The position numbers and the translations under genes are program-made. From assembly GCF_020889785.1 (NCBI RefSeq), contig NZ_JACMYK010000026.1, positions 1 to 64,000 of the forward strand: 64,000 bases of DNA, written 5' to 3'. This stretch comes from Bradyrhizobium acaciae (GTDB lineage Bacteria; Pseudomonadota; Alphaproteobacteria; Rhizobiales; Xanthobacteraceae). Positions 54,672-62,430 of the stretch are shown here, piece by piece. Position 1 is the stretch's first letter, and each line of letters begins with the position of its first letter. A model generated the notes under the pieces. The model saw nothing but the letters and a program-made list of their open reading frames with translations, searched no databases and was not told where the DNA came from.

Positions 54672-55558
54672 TTCACCTCCGGCGGCAGCGACGACAGGAT
54701 CGAATCCACATTGCCGCCGGTCTTCAGGCCGAAGATGGTGCCGCGATCATAGAGCAGGTTGAACTCGACATAGCGTCCGCGGCGGATCAGCTGCTCGTCG
54801 CGATCCTCCGCGCTCCAGGCGGCGTCGAAATTGCGCCGCACCAGTTCGGGATAGATCTTCAGGAAGCTGCGTCCGACGTCCTGGGTGAAGGCGAGATCGG
54901 CCTCCCAGTCGCCGCTGTCGTGCCAGTCATAGAAGATGCCGCCGACACCGCGGGCTTCCTTGCGGTGAGGCAAATAGAAATATTCGTCGCACCATTTCTT
55001 GTACTTGTCGTAGTCGGCGACGCCATTCGGCCCGCTGCAGGCCTCTTTCATCGCGGCATGGAAGGCGATCGTATCGGGATCGTCCTGGGTGCGCCGCCGG
55101 TTCAGCACCGGCGTCAGGTCGGCGCCGCCACCGAACCAGGCCTTGGTGGTGACGACGAAGCGGGTGTTCATGTGCACGGCGGGCACGTTCGGATTGCGCA
55201 AATGCGCGATCAGCGAAATGCCCGAGGCCCAAAATCGTGGATCGTCGGCGGCGCCGGGAATCTGCGCGCGGAATTCGGGTGCGAACTCGCCATGCACGGT
55301 CGAGCAATGCACGCCGACCTTTTCGAACAGCCTGCCCTTCATGATCGACATCACACCGCCGCCGCCGGGCTTGCCGGTGTGGTCGGTGCGATCCCAGGGG
55401 GTGCGCACGAACCGGCCGGCATTGCCGGGGTAGAGCGCGGAAGGGGCATCGTCCTCGAGCGTCTCGAAGGCCGCGCAGATGTCGTTGCGCAGCGCTTCGA
55501 ACCAGCTGCGCGCGCGCGTCTTGCGGTCCTCGATGATGGCTGGGTCTGTTGGCAGCAT
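54662..55558 (-). CDS. hemF: oxygen-dependent coproporphyrinogen III oxidase
   Basis: Heme pathway: converts coproporphyrinogen III to protoporphyrinogen IX using O2. 298 residues with the HemF signatures [20 protein letters not shown] (in part), [31 protein letters not shown] and [11 protein letters not shown]. Full family length. Followed by a HAD gene and preceded by queD, all on the minus strand. Confidence 0.93.
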   Translation of the reverse strand: MLPTDPAIIEDRKTRARSWFEALRNDICAAFETLEDDAPSALYPGNAGRFVRTPWDRTDHTGKPGGGGVMSIMKGRLFEKVGVHCSTVHGEFAPEFRAQIPGAADDPRFWASGISLIAHLRNPNVPAVHMNTRFVVTTKAWFGGGADLTPVLNRRRTQDDPDTIAFHAAMKEACSGPNGVADYDKYKKWCDEYFYLPHRKEARGVGGIFYDWHDSGDWEADLAFTQDVGRSFLKIYPELVRRNFDAAWSAEDRDEQLIRRGRYVEFNLLYDRGTIFGLKTGGNVDSILSSLPPEVKWP

Positions 55559-55560
55559 GA

Positions 55561-55926
55561 CTAACCTTGCGGGCCGAAGTAAGTGCAGCTCTCGTTGCAG
55601 CTGTCGCGATGGACGCTGACGCGGGTCAGCTTGCCGGCGTGCTGCAGGCGCTCCCAGATGAAGCGTGAGAGATTTTCCAGCGTCGGGACACCGATCGCCT
55701 CGATCCTGTTCAGGAACTTATGATCGAGCGTCTTCTGCACCTCGGCCATGGCGCGCTCGAGCAGGCCGAGATCGAGCACCATCCCGGTTTTCGGATCGGG
55801 CGTGCCGCGGACGGTCACCTCAGCTCGAAACGAGTGACCGTGAATCTCCTCGCTGGCCGTGCCAAGGGTCGTTCCGGACAGCGCATGCGCAGCCTCGAAC
55901 CGAAACGCTTTCGTCAATTCCCACAT
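55561..55926 (-). CDS. queD: 6-carboxytetrahydropterin synthase family protein, without the QueD cysteine
   Basis: Queuosine pathway enzyme or relative, 121 residues, tunnel-fold. Zinc ligands are visible: His in FEAAHAL and both His in IHGHSF. In QueD the catalytic Cys sits four residues before the HGH motif; here that position is Ser ([10 protein letters not shown]), with two Glu next to it. The gene is 28 bases from queE on the same strand, so a queuosine role remains most likely. C-terminus [13 protein letters not shown]. Start at ATG 55926 ([10 protein letters not shown]). Confidence 0.78.
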   Translation of the reverse strand: MWELTKAFRFEAAHALSGTTLGTASEEIHGHSFRAEVTVRGTPDPKTGMVLDLGLLERAMAEVQKTLDHKFLNRIEAIGVPTLENLSRFIWERLQHAGKLTRVSVHRDSCNESCTYFGPQG

Positions 55927-55954
55927 CTCTCTCAACAATCCAGTTTCAGTTAGT

Positions 55955-56587
55955 TCATCTAATGCCGAGCGTCTTGTGCGTCTGCACGCTGAGGCGCCAT
56001 TGCGGGTGCTTCAGGCAATAGGCGATCGCCCGTTCGGTATTCTCGATCACGTCGGGTCCGTCCATCGGCTGTAGCGAGAAGCGCTCGAAGGCGAGCCCTG
56101 CAAAATCCTCCGGCGCGTTTTCCGGCTGCGGATAGACCAGCTTGAGCTCGTGCCCCTTGCGCACCACGAGCTCAGACGCGGCCTTGGGGCTGACGCAGAT
56201 CCAATCGAGCCCGTCGGGCGGGGCGATGGTGCCGTTGGTCTCGATCGCAATCGCAAAGCCGTGGCCGTGCAGGGCCTCGATCAGGGCGGTATCGACCTGC
56301 AGCAGCGGCTCGCCGCCGGTCAGGACCACGTAGCGGTCGGCCTCGCCGCCGGTCCATTGCCCGGCAATGGTGCCGGCGAGCTCCGCCGCGTCGGCATAGC
56401 GGCCACCCAGCGTGCCGTCGGTGCCGACGAAATCGGTGTCGCAGAACCGGCAGACCGCGCCGGCGCGGTCCTGCTCGCGGCCGCTCCAGAGGTTGCAGCC
56501 GGCAAACCGGCAGAACACGGATGCGCGGCCCGCATGGGCGCCTTCGCCCTGCAGGGTGAGAAAGATCTCCTTGACCGCGTAGCTCAC
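55955..56587 (-). CDS. queE: 7-carboxy-7-deazaguanine synthase
   Basis: Radical SAM enzyme of queuosine/deazaguanine synthesis, 210 residues. The cluster cysteines follow the QueE pattern CX14CX2C: Cys in AGCNLW, then VCRFCDTDF. LTGGEPLLQ binds SAM and ETNGT follows. GTG start at 56587, with AAGGGA seven bases upstream and the start of the fold (SYAVKEIFLTLQGEGAHAG) right after. Two bases upstream of it the trmL gene ends within 11 bases, so these genes form one unit. Confidence 0.87.
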   Translation of the reverse strand: MSYAVKEIFLTLQGEGAHAGRASVFCRFAGCNLWSGREQDRAGAVCRFCDTDFVGTDGTLGGRYADAAELAGTIAGQWTGGEADRYVVLTGGEPLLQVDTALIEALHGHGFAIAIETNGTIAPPDGLDWICVSPKAASELVVRKGHELKLVYPQPENAPEDFAGLAFERFSLQPMDGPDVIENTERAIAYCLKHPQWRLSVQTHKTLGIR

Positions 56588-56597
56588 CAGAAATCCC

Positions 56598-57068
56598 TTA
56601 AGTTGCCGATCCGGCAATTGCCGAACCTGTCTGCCGCAGCGCCTCGCCGACGGCCATGGCCACTGTGACGGCCACATTGAGCGAACGCATGGTCGGCTTG
56701 ATCGGAATCAGCAGCCTTGCATCGGCAGCGGCCACCACCGCGTCGGTCACCCCTGCCGACTCGCGCCCGAACAGCAGGACATCGGAGGCCGTATACTCGA
56801 AATCAAGGTAGGATTTCGCCGCCTTGGTCGTGAACAGGACCAGCCGGCAAGCGGCCTCGGCGCGCCATTCCTCGAATTTCGACCATGAGTCGTGACGCTT
56901 CAACCGCACATGGTCGAGATAGTCCATACCCGCCCGGCGGAAATTCCGGTCCGAGGTGTCGAATCCCGCCGGTTCGATGATATGAGCCGACACGTCCAGG
57001 CAGGCGCAGAGGCGCAGAATCGTCCCTGTATTCTGGGGGATGTCGGGCTGGAACAGCGCGATCTGCAT
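56598..57068 (-). CDS. trmL: tRNA (cytidine(34)-2'-O)-methyltransferase
   Basis: SPOUT methyltransferase modifying the wobble base of tRNA-Leu isoacceptors. 156 residues. The trefoil-knot SAM site is visible: IALFQPDIPQNTGTILRLCA at the N-terminus, LLFGRESAGV, and IPIKPTMRSLNVAVTVAMAV. Full length for TrmL. Starts the minus-strand unit that continues into queE and queD; the 277-base gap to the Rieske gene holds both promoters. Confidence 0.9.
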   Translation of the reverse strand: MQIALFQPDIPQNTGTILRLCACLDVSAHIIEPAGFDTSDRNFRRAGMDYLDHVRLKRHDSWSKFEEWRAEAACRLVLFTTKAAKSYLDFEYTASDVLLFGRESAGVTDAVVAAADARLLIPIKPTMRSLNVAVTVAMAVGEALRQTGSAIAGSAT

Positions 57069-57345
57069 GGTGCGGACGACCTGTGAAATCCGGATGAAAT
57101 TGTCTCAATAAAACATCGCTCGGCGCGGATTTCGTGCATTGCACGTGTGCGAGCCGATAGCGGGCTTGCGCTCGTCCGGCAAGGGTGCCAATAGAACGAT
57201 TCTGGACTGCTGTTCCGCCATTTGGGGTGGGGAATAGCGGTTTTCTGCCGCCGCGGGGGCGCGGGCGCCGGCAGCCTTTCTTGGGGCGCTTCCCAGCGTC
57301 TCTGGGGCGGTTCCACCGGCTGCAGAAAAGAAAGGGCTAGGAATC

Positions 57346-57876
57346 GTGACGACAGCGTCTTCGGCGGACCATCCGACACGCCGTGATTTTCTCTTTGTTG
57401 CAACCGGAGCTGCCGCCGCCGTCGGCGCAGCCGCCACCGTATGGCCGCTGGTTGCCCAGATGAACCCGGACGCCGCGACGATCGCGGCCGGCGCGCCGAT
57501 CCAGGTCGATCTGGCGCCGATCGCCGAGGGCCAGGACATCAAGGTGTTCTGGCGCGGCAAGCCGATCTACATCAGCCACCGCACCAAGAAGCAGATCCAG
57601 GAAGCCCAGAGCGTCGCGCTCTCGAGCCTGCCCGATCCGCAGCCCGACTCGGCCCGCGTCAAGGCCGGCCACGACCAGTGGCTGGTCGTGATCGGCATCT
57701 GCACCCATCTCGGCTGTATCCCGATCGCCCATGAGGGCAATTACGACGGCTTCTTCTGCCCCTGCCACGGCTCGCAGTACGATTCCTCAGGTCGTATCCG
57801 CCAGGGGCCGGCGCCCGCCAACCTGGCGGTGCCTCCCTACGCCTTCCTTTCCGACACCAAAATCCAGATCGGCTAA
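57346..57876 (+). CDS. fbcF: ubiquinol-cytochrome c reductase Rieske iron-sulfur subunit
   Basis: [2Fe-2S] subunit of the bc1 complex. 176 residues: Tat-type N-terminus [20 protein letters not shown] that stays as membrane anchor, and the cluster motifs CTHLGC and CPCHGS. GTG start at 57346. In Bradyrhizobium the operon is called fbcFH. Followed by the fused cytochrome gene after 71 bases. Confidence 0.92.
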   Translation: MTTASSADHPTRRDFLFVATGAAAAVGAAATVWPLVAQMNPDAATIAAGAPIQVDLAPIAEGQDIKVFWRGKPIYISHRTKKQIQEAQSVALSSLPDPQPDSARVKAGHDQWLVVIGICTHLGCIPIAHEGNYDGFFCPCHGSQYDSSGRIRQGPAPANLAVPPYAFLSDTKIQIG

Positions 57877-57947
57877 GTCCCGGACCCCCGGGGCTTCGGC
57901 TTCCCTTTGGACCCATCGCGTCGTTTTTCTTCTTCAGGATCGCATCA

Positions 57948-60020
57948 ATGAGCGGACCATCTGATTTCCAACCGAGCAACCCCGCCTTGAAGTGGATCGA
58001 ACGGCGCCTTCCGATCTTCGGCCTGATCCACTCGTCGTTCGTGGCCTATCCGACGCCGCGCAACCTGAACTACTGGTGGACCTTCGGCGCCATCCTTTCG
58101 ATGATGCTGGCGCTGCAGATCCTGACCGGCGTCATCCTGGCGATGCACTACACGCCGCACGCCGACCTTGCCTTCAAGTCGGTTGAATTGATCGTCCGCG
58201 ACGTCAATTACGGCTGGCTGCTGCGCAACATGCACGCCTGCGGCGCGTCGATGTTCTTCTTCGCCGTCTACATCCACATGTTCCGCGGTCTCTATTACGG
58301 GTCGTACAAGGAGCCGCGCGAGGTGCTGTGGATCCTCGGCGTCATCATCTACCTCCTGATGATGGCGACCGGCTTCATGGGCTACGTGCTGCCGTGGGGC
58401 CAGATGAGCTTCTGGGGCGCCACCGTCATCACCAACCTGTTCTCGGCCGTACCGTATTTCGGCGAGAGCATCGTGACGCTGCTGTGGGGCGGCTATTCGG
58501 TCGGCAACCCTACGCTGAACCGCTTCTTCTCGCTGCACTATCTGCTGCCGTTCGTGATCGCCGGCGTGGTCGTGCTGCACGTCTGGGCGCTGCACGTCGC
58601 GGGTCAGAACAACCCGGCCGGCGTCGAGCCTAAGACCGAGAAGGACACCGTGCCGTTCACGCCCTATGCGACGATCAAGGACGCGTTCGGTGTGTCGTGC
58701 TTCCTGATCTTCTTCGCCTGGTTCATCTTCTATATGCCGAACTATCTCGGCGACGCCGACAACTACATCCCGGCGAACCCCGGCGTGACCCCGGCGCACA
58801 TCGTGCCTGAATGGTACTACCTGCCGTTCTACGCGATCCTGCGTTCGATCCCGAACAAGCTCGCCGGTGTCGTGGCGATGTTCTCGGCGATCATCATCCT
58901 GTGCTTCCTGCCCTGGCTCGACAGCGCACGGACCCGGTCGTCGAAGTATCGTCCGCTGGCCAAGCAGTTCTTCTGGATCTTCGTGGTGGTCTGCATCCTG
59001 CTCGGCTATCTCGGCTCGCAGCCGCCGGAAGGCATTTATGTAATCGCCGGGCGCATCCTGACGGTCTGCTACTTCGCTTACTTCCTGATCGTGCTGCCGC
59101 TGCTCGCCCGCATCGAGACGCCGCGCCCGCTGCCGAACTCGATCGCCGACGACGTGCTGGCGAAGAGCAAGGGCAGGGCCGCGACCGCAGCCTCCGTCAT
59201 GCTCGCGCTGGTGGTGGCTGGCGGCCTGTTCGCCGGCAGCACCCAGAACGCCAAGGCCGAGGAGGGTGGTAGTGCGCCGCCGGCCCAGAGCTGGTCGTTC
59301 TCCGGTCCTTTCGGCAAGTATGACCGCGGCTCGCTGCAGCGCGGCCTGAAGGTCTACAAGGAGGTCTGCTCGGCGTGCCACGGCCTGTCCTATGTCGCGT
59401 TCCGCAACCTCGCCGATGCCGGCGGCCCCGGCTATTCCGAGGCGCAGGCGGCCGCGTTCGCGTCCGAGTACAAGATCAAGGACGGCCCGAACGACCAGGG
59501 CGAGATGTTCGAGCGCCCGGGCCGCCCGGCGGATTACTTCCCGTCGCCGTTCCCCAACGAACAGGCCGCGCGCGCGGCCAATGGCGGCGCGGCGCCGCCC
59601 GACCTCTCGCTGATCACCAAAGCGCGGTCCTACAAGCGCGGCTTCCCGCAGTTCGTGATCGACTTCTTCAGCCAGTACCAAGAGCAGGGCCCCGACTACG
59701 TCGACGCCATCCTGCAGGGCTTCGAAGACAAGGCTCCGGCCGGCGTCACGATCCCGGAAGGCTCGTACTACAACAAGTACTTCCCCGGCCACGCCATCAA
59801 GATGCCGAAGCCGCTGTCCGACGGTCAGGTGACCTTCGACGACGGCTCGCCGGCGACGGTCAAGCAGTATGCGCATGACGTCACCACCTTCCTGATGTGG
59901 GCCGCCGAGCCGCACATGGAAGCGCGCAAGCGGATCGGCATGCAGGTGTTCGTGTTCCTGATCATCTTCGCGTTCTTGATGTACTTCACCAAGCGCAAGG
60001 TCTGGGCCGACGCCCACTGA
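57948..60020 (+). CDS. fbcH: cytochrome b/c1 fusion protein
   Basis: 690-residue precursor holding both cytochrome b and cytochrome c1 of the bc1 complex, a hallmark of Bradyrhizobium and near relatives. Cytochrome b (about 1-405) has eight helices with the heme-ligand His pairs in the second and fourth helices, [16 protein letters not shown] and the [16 protein letters not shown] motif (PEWY). Near 407-445 an internal signal peptide follows ([16 protein letters not shown], ending QNAKAE). Cytochrome c1 has CSACHGLSY at about residue 473 (CXXCH) and a C-terminal anchor [14 protein letters not shown]. The B. japonicum homologue is cleaved after synthesis. Confidence 0.95.
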   Translation: MSGPSDFQPSNPALKWIERRLPIFGLIHSSFVAYPTPRNLNYWWTFGAILSMMLALQILTGVILAMHYTPHADLAFKSVELIVRDVNYGWLLRNMHACGASMFFFAVYIHMFRGLYYGSYKEPREVLWILGVIIYLLMMATGFMGYVLPWGQMSFWGATVITNLFSAVPYFGESIVTLLWGGYSVGNPTLNRFFSLHYLLPFVIAGVVVLHVWALHVAGQNNPAGVEPKTEKDTVPFTPYATIKDAFGVSCFLIFFAWFIFYMPNYLGDADNYIPANPGVTPAHIVPEWYYLPFYAILRSIPNKLAGVVAMFSAIIILCFLPWLDSARTRSSKYRPLAKQFFWIFVVVCILLGYLGSQPPEGIYVIAGRILTVCYFAYFLIVLPLLARIETPRPLPNSIADDVLAKSKGRAATAASVMLALVVAGGLFAGSTQNAKAEEGGSAPPAQSWSFSGPFGKYDRGSLQRGLKVYKEVCSACHGLSYVAFRNLADAGGPGYSEAQAAAFASEYKIKDGPNDQGEMFERPGRPADYFPSPFPNEQAARAANGGAAPPDLSLITKARSYKRGFPQFVIDFFSQYQEQGPDYVDAILQGFEDKAPAGVTIPEGSYYNKYFPGHAIKMPKPLSDGQVTFDDGSPATVKQYAHDVTTFLMWAAEPHMEARKRIGMQVFVFLIIFAFLMYFTKRKVWADAH

Positions 60021-60046
60021 GCCTCGGCCACGGTAGCGAGACTTTG

Positions 60047-60072
60047 AAAAAGCCCCTTCGGGGGCTTTTTTG
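60047..60072 (+). terminator. terminator of the fbc operon
   Basis: AAAAAGCCCC, TTCG loop, GGGGCTTTTTT: a strong hairpin with T run, 26 bases after the fbcH stop. Confidence 0.93.
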
Positions 60073-60077
60073 CTTCA

Positions 60078-60186
60078 CGACGTCGTTCCGGGATGGTGCG
60101 CTGGCACCAGGCCACAGATGCGCAATTGCGCATCGGGGAATCTCGAGATTCCGGGTTCGATGCTGCCGCATCGCCCCGGAATGACA
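60078..60186. repeat. intergenic palindromic repeat (CGTTCCGGG family)
   Basis: CGTTCCGGG at the left, GCCCCGGAATGAC at the right, with internal ATGCGCAATTGCGCAT (perfect 16-base palindrome at 60118-60133) and CTCGAGATTCCGGG. Related to 23683-23775. Confidence 0.7.
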
Positions 60187-60263
60187 GTGTCGTCAATTGC
60201 GTCCGTCACAAAGTACGGACAAGATGGCGGCCAATCAGCCGGCAAACATCTGCGGAGGAACTC

Positions 60264-60938
60264 ATGGGTACCAGCATCACCTTCAAGCGTCCGGACGGCA
60301 AGGACGCGTCGGGCTATCTCGCTAACGCTGCGCGCGGCAACGCACCGGGCGTGGTCGTGATCCAGGAATGGTGGGGCCTGCAGGACCAGATCAAGGGAAT
60401 GTGCGATCGCTTCGCGCGGGCCGGTTTCGATGCGCTGGCGCCCGATCTCTACAAGGGCAAGGTGGTGCCGTATCACGACACCGACGCAGCCGGCAAAGAG
60501 ATGAACTCGCTCGACTTCATGGATGCCACCACGCAGACCGTGCGTGGCGCCGCGCAATATCTTGCCAAGAACGGCGCCAAGGTCGGCCTCACCGGCTTCT
60601 GCCTCGGCGGTGCGGTCACCATCATCGGTGCCACCAAGATCCCGGAACTCACGGCGGGCGTGGTGTTCTACGGCATTCCGCCGGAGCAGGCCGCGAAGCC
60701 GGCGGACGTCCGGATTCCGCTGCAGGGCCATTTCGCCACCAAGGACGATTGGTGCACGCCGGCACTGGTCGATGGTTTCGAGCAAGCGATGAAGGCGGCC
60801 GGCAAATCGCTGGAGCTGTTCCGCTACGACGCCGAGCACGGCTTCGGCAACGAGCAGCGCCTGTCGGTGCACGACCGCCAGTGCGCGGAGCTCGCCTGGG
60901 ACCGGGCGACGGACTTCTTCAAGAAGCATCTGGGATAG
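60264..60938 (+). CDS. dienelactone hydrolase family protein
   Basis: Alpha/beta hydrolase of the DLH type, 224 residues. The catalytic triad Cys-Asp-His is visible: nucleophile Cys in TGFCLGGAV, Asp in TKDDWC, His in DAEHGFGN. EWWGLQDQI is the usual start of the family. Typical reaction is hydrolysis of dienelactones in chlorocatechol breakdown, but many relatives act on other esters. GCGGAGGAACTC precedes ATG 60264. An extradiol dioxygenase-like gene lies next door, convergent. Confidence 0.87.
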   Translation: MGTSITFKRPDGKDASGYLANAARGNAPGVVVIQEWWGLQDQIKGMCDRFARAGFDALAPDLYKGKVVPYHDTDAAGKEMNSLDFMDATTQTVRGAAQYLAKNGAKVGLTGFCLGGAVTIIGATKIPELTAGVVFYGIPPEQAAKPADVRIPLQGHFATKDDWCTPALVDGFEQAMKAAGKSLELFRYDAEHGFGNEQRLSVHDRQCAELAWDRATDFFKKHLG

Positions 60939-60957
60939 TACGATCGTGAGAACCACC

Positions 60958-61084
60958 GGCGTCGTCCCGGCGAAAGCCGGGACCCATACGCCGCGGCAGT
61001 CGTGACTAAAGGATGCTGCTCGACGGCTTCGCCAAACAACTACACCCTGTGGTTATGGGTCCCTGCTTTCGCAGGGACGACGGC
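60958..61084. repeat. intergenic palindromic repeat (CGTCCCGGCGAAAG family)
   Basis: CGTCCCGGCGAAAGCCGGGAC at the left (hairpin GTCCCGGC/GCCGGGAC), ATGGGTCCCTGC with GCAGGGACGACG at the right. Same type as 33113-33300. Sits between the ends of two convergent genes. Confidence 0.7.
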
Positions 61085-61089
61085 GAGAT

Positions 61090-62088
61090 CTAGCCCTCCG
61101 CCTTCACCCCGTCCCACCACGGGCAGGTCCCTGCCATCAGCTTGAAATTGCCTTCCATCACCTGCACCGGCGCGCGCTTGCCCTCGGCGGCGGCGCGCAT
61201 CCGCATCTCGCGCGCGACCGCGCGGTCTTCCGGCGACAGCCAGACGCGCTCGTGGCCCCACAGGCTCGGACCGTCATGCATCTCGAACGGTGTCCAGTTC
61301 GCAGGGTCGATCTCGCGGCCGCCCCAGCCGCACTCGACCATGAACGCCGACGGCGACTTGGCGTAGAACGACGTCATCAGATCGTTGGTGTGACGGCCGA
61401 GCGTGACGTTGACCCGGTCGTCCTGCTGCGCGATGTCGTAGGCTTGGCCGACATCGTCGAGCGAGAACACCTCCACCATCAGATGGTGCATGCCAATGGT
61501 CCCGGTCTCGATCAGCGCCAGCGAGTGGTGGCGGGCGTTGACGTGGAAGAAGTAAGCGCGGAACGGCTTCTCGATGTAGTCGCTGAGCGCGAAGCCGAGC
61601 ACGTCGACATAGAAGCTCATGACAGGGACGAGATTCTCGACCGTCAGCACGGCGTGGCCGAGGCCGAGCGGCCCGGTGCGGAAACCGGAGATCGAGCGTC
61701 CCGGCCTGAACGGCGTGTCATCGATCTCGGCGCCGTGAAACGCCTCGAGACGATTGCCGGCCGGATCCCGAAACGAGATCAGGCCGCGCACCCGCCTGGC
61801 ATCGGCGAGGGTCTGCGGCTCGGCAGTGACGGCGATGCCGGCGCGCTCCAGCCGCGCCGCCAGCGCATCGAGGGCGGCGGCATCCGCCACCTCCCAGCCG
61901 AAGAACCTTGTGCCTTCGCCCTGCGCGCGGTCGATCACGATACGCTGCTTGCGGTCGTCCATCCGGAACGCGAGCAGCGAATTGCCGCGCTCGATCGCCT
62001 GCAACCCGACCAGGCCGGTGCCGAATTGCCGCCAGTCGTCGAGCGCGTCGGAGCCGAAGCCGGCATATCCGAGACCCAAAATCGCCAT
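61090..62088 (-). CDS. VOC-family extradiol dioxygenase-like protein
   Basis: 332 residues, two vicinal-oxygen-chelate domains as in type I extradiol dioxygenases (BphC/HsaC class). Iron ligands are in the C-terminal domain: His in LGLGHAVL, His in GMHHLMVEV, Glu in AFMVECGWG; SFYAKSPSAF is the usual signature loop. The substrate, a catechol or biphenyldiol, is unknown. Start at ATG 62088 with GGAGG six bases upstream; ATG 62103 is less well placed. Confidence 0.82.
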   Translation of the reverse strand: MAILGLGYAGFGSDALDDWRQFGTGLVGLQAIERGNSLLAFRMDDRKQRIVIDRAQGEGTRFFGWEVADAAALDALAARLERAGIAVTAEPQTLADARRVRGLISFRDPAGNRLEAFHGAEIDDTPFRPGRSISGFRTGPLGLGHAVLTVENLVPVMSFYVDVLGFALSDYIEKPFRAYFFHVNARHHSLALIETGTIGMHHLMVEVFSLDDVGQAYDIAQQDDRVNVTLGRHTNDLMTSFYAKSPSAFMVECGWGGREIDPANWTPFEMHDGPSLWGHERVWLSPEDRAVAREMRMRAAAEGKRAPVQVMEGNFKLMAGTCPWWDGVKAEG

Positions 62089-62232
62089 CTGCGCCTCCGC
62101 CATCTGTCTGTTTTTTGGGCGGCCGATCGGCCGCCATTTCGATAAATCCTACGCGGATTCCCGTCCTCTCAAAGCCCCAAGATGCCGTCCAAGGGGGCGT
62201 CCCGCCTTGGGGCAGGGGTGCTGGGCGATCCC

Positions 62233-62261
62233 TTGACACGGCCCGCGCCGGGTGGTGAGTA
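62233..62261 (+). promoter_or_regulatory. trp promoter
   Basis: TTGACA at 62233-62238, 17-base spacer, TGAGTA at 62256-62261. A start point at the usual distance would fall about 62267-62268, on or next to the ATG of the leader peptide. Confidence 0.65.
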
Positions 62262-62267
62262 GCGCCC

Positions 62268-62318
62268 ATGAGCACCGTTGCCAGTCCATCCCGTCGTTGG
62301 TGGCCCACCTTCTCGTAG
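62268..62318 (+). CDS. trpL: trp operon leader peptide
   Basis: 16-residue peptide MSTVASPSRRWWPTFS with two adjacent Trp codons (TGG TGG) followed by a stop TAG. Stalling at the Trp codons would alter folding of the RNA that follows. The ATG is about seven bases from the end of the -10 element, so the mRNA is close to leaderless, as described for Sinorhizobium meliloti trpL. Confidence 0.82.
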   Translation: MSTVASPSRRWWPTFS

Positions 62319-62390
62319 GTGGCCGGTGCGTTTTCATTTTCCAAAACGTCGAAGGTCGCCATCGCAGTGCGACGGTCTCCTTCGTTTGTC
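62268..62390 (+). ncRNA. trp attenuator leader RNA
   Basis: Follows the leader peptide. Hairpins visible: GGCCCACCT with AGGTGGCC (across the Trp codons and stop, 62302-62323), CGTTTT/AAAACG (62329-62348) and CGAAGG/CCTTCG enclosing TCGC/GCGA (62350-62384), followed by TTTGTCC, the likely terminator. When translation stalls, the first would be blocked, allowing alternative pairing. In S. meliloti the released leader RNA also acts in trans. Confidence 0.7.
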
Positions 62391-62430
62391 CTGTGTGGCG
62401 CTCTCTCGGCAAGTCTCGTAAGAGGATCAC

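Noticed and set aside
60093..60263. N-terminal extension of the dienelactone hydrolase
   Set aside because: The extra residues translate the palindromic repeat; a strong ribosome binding site and the family start both lie at 60264.
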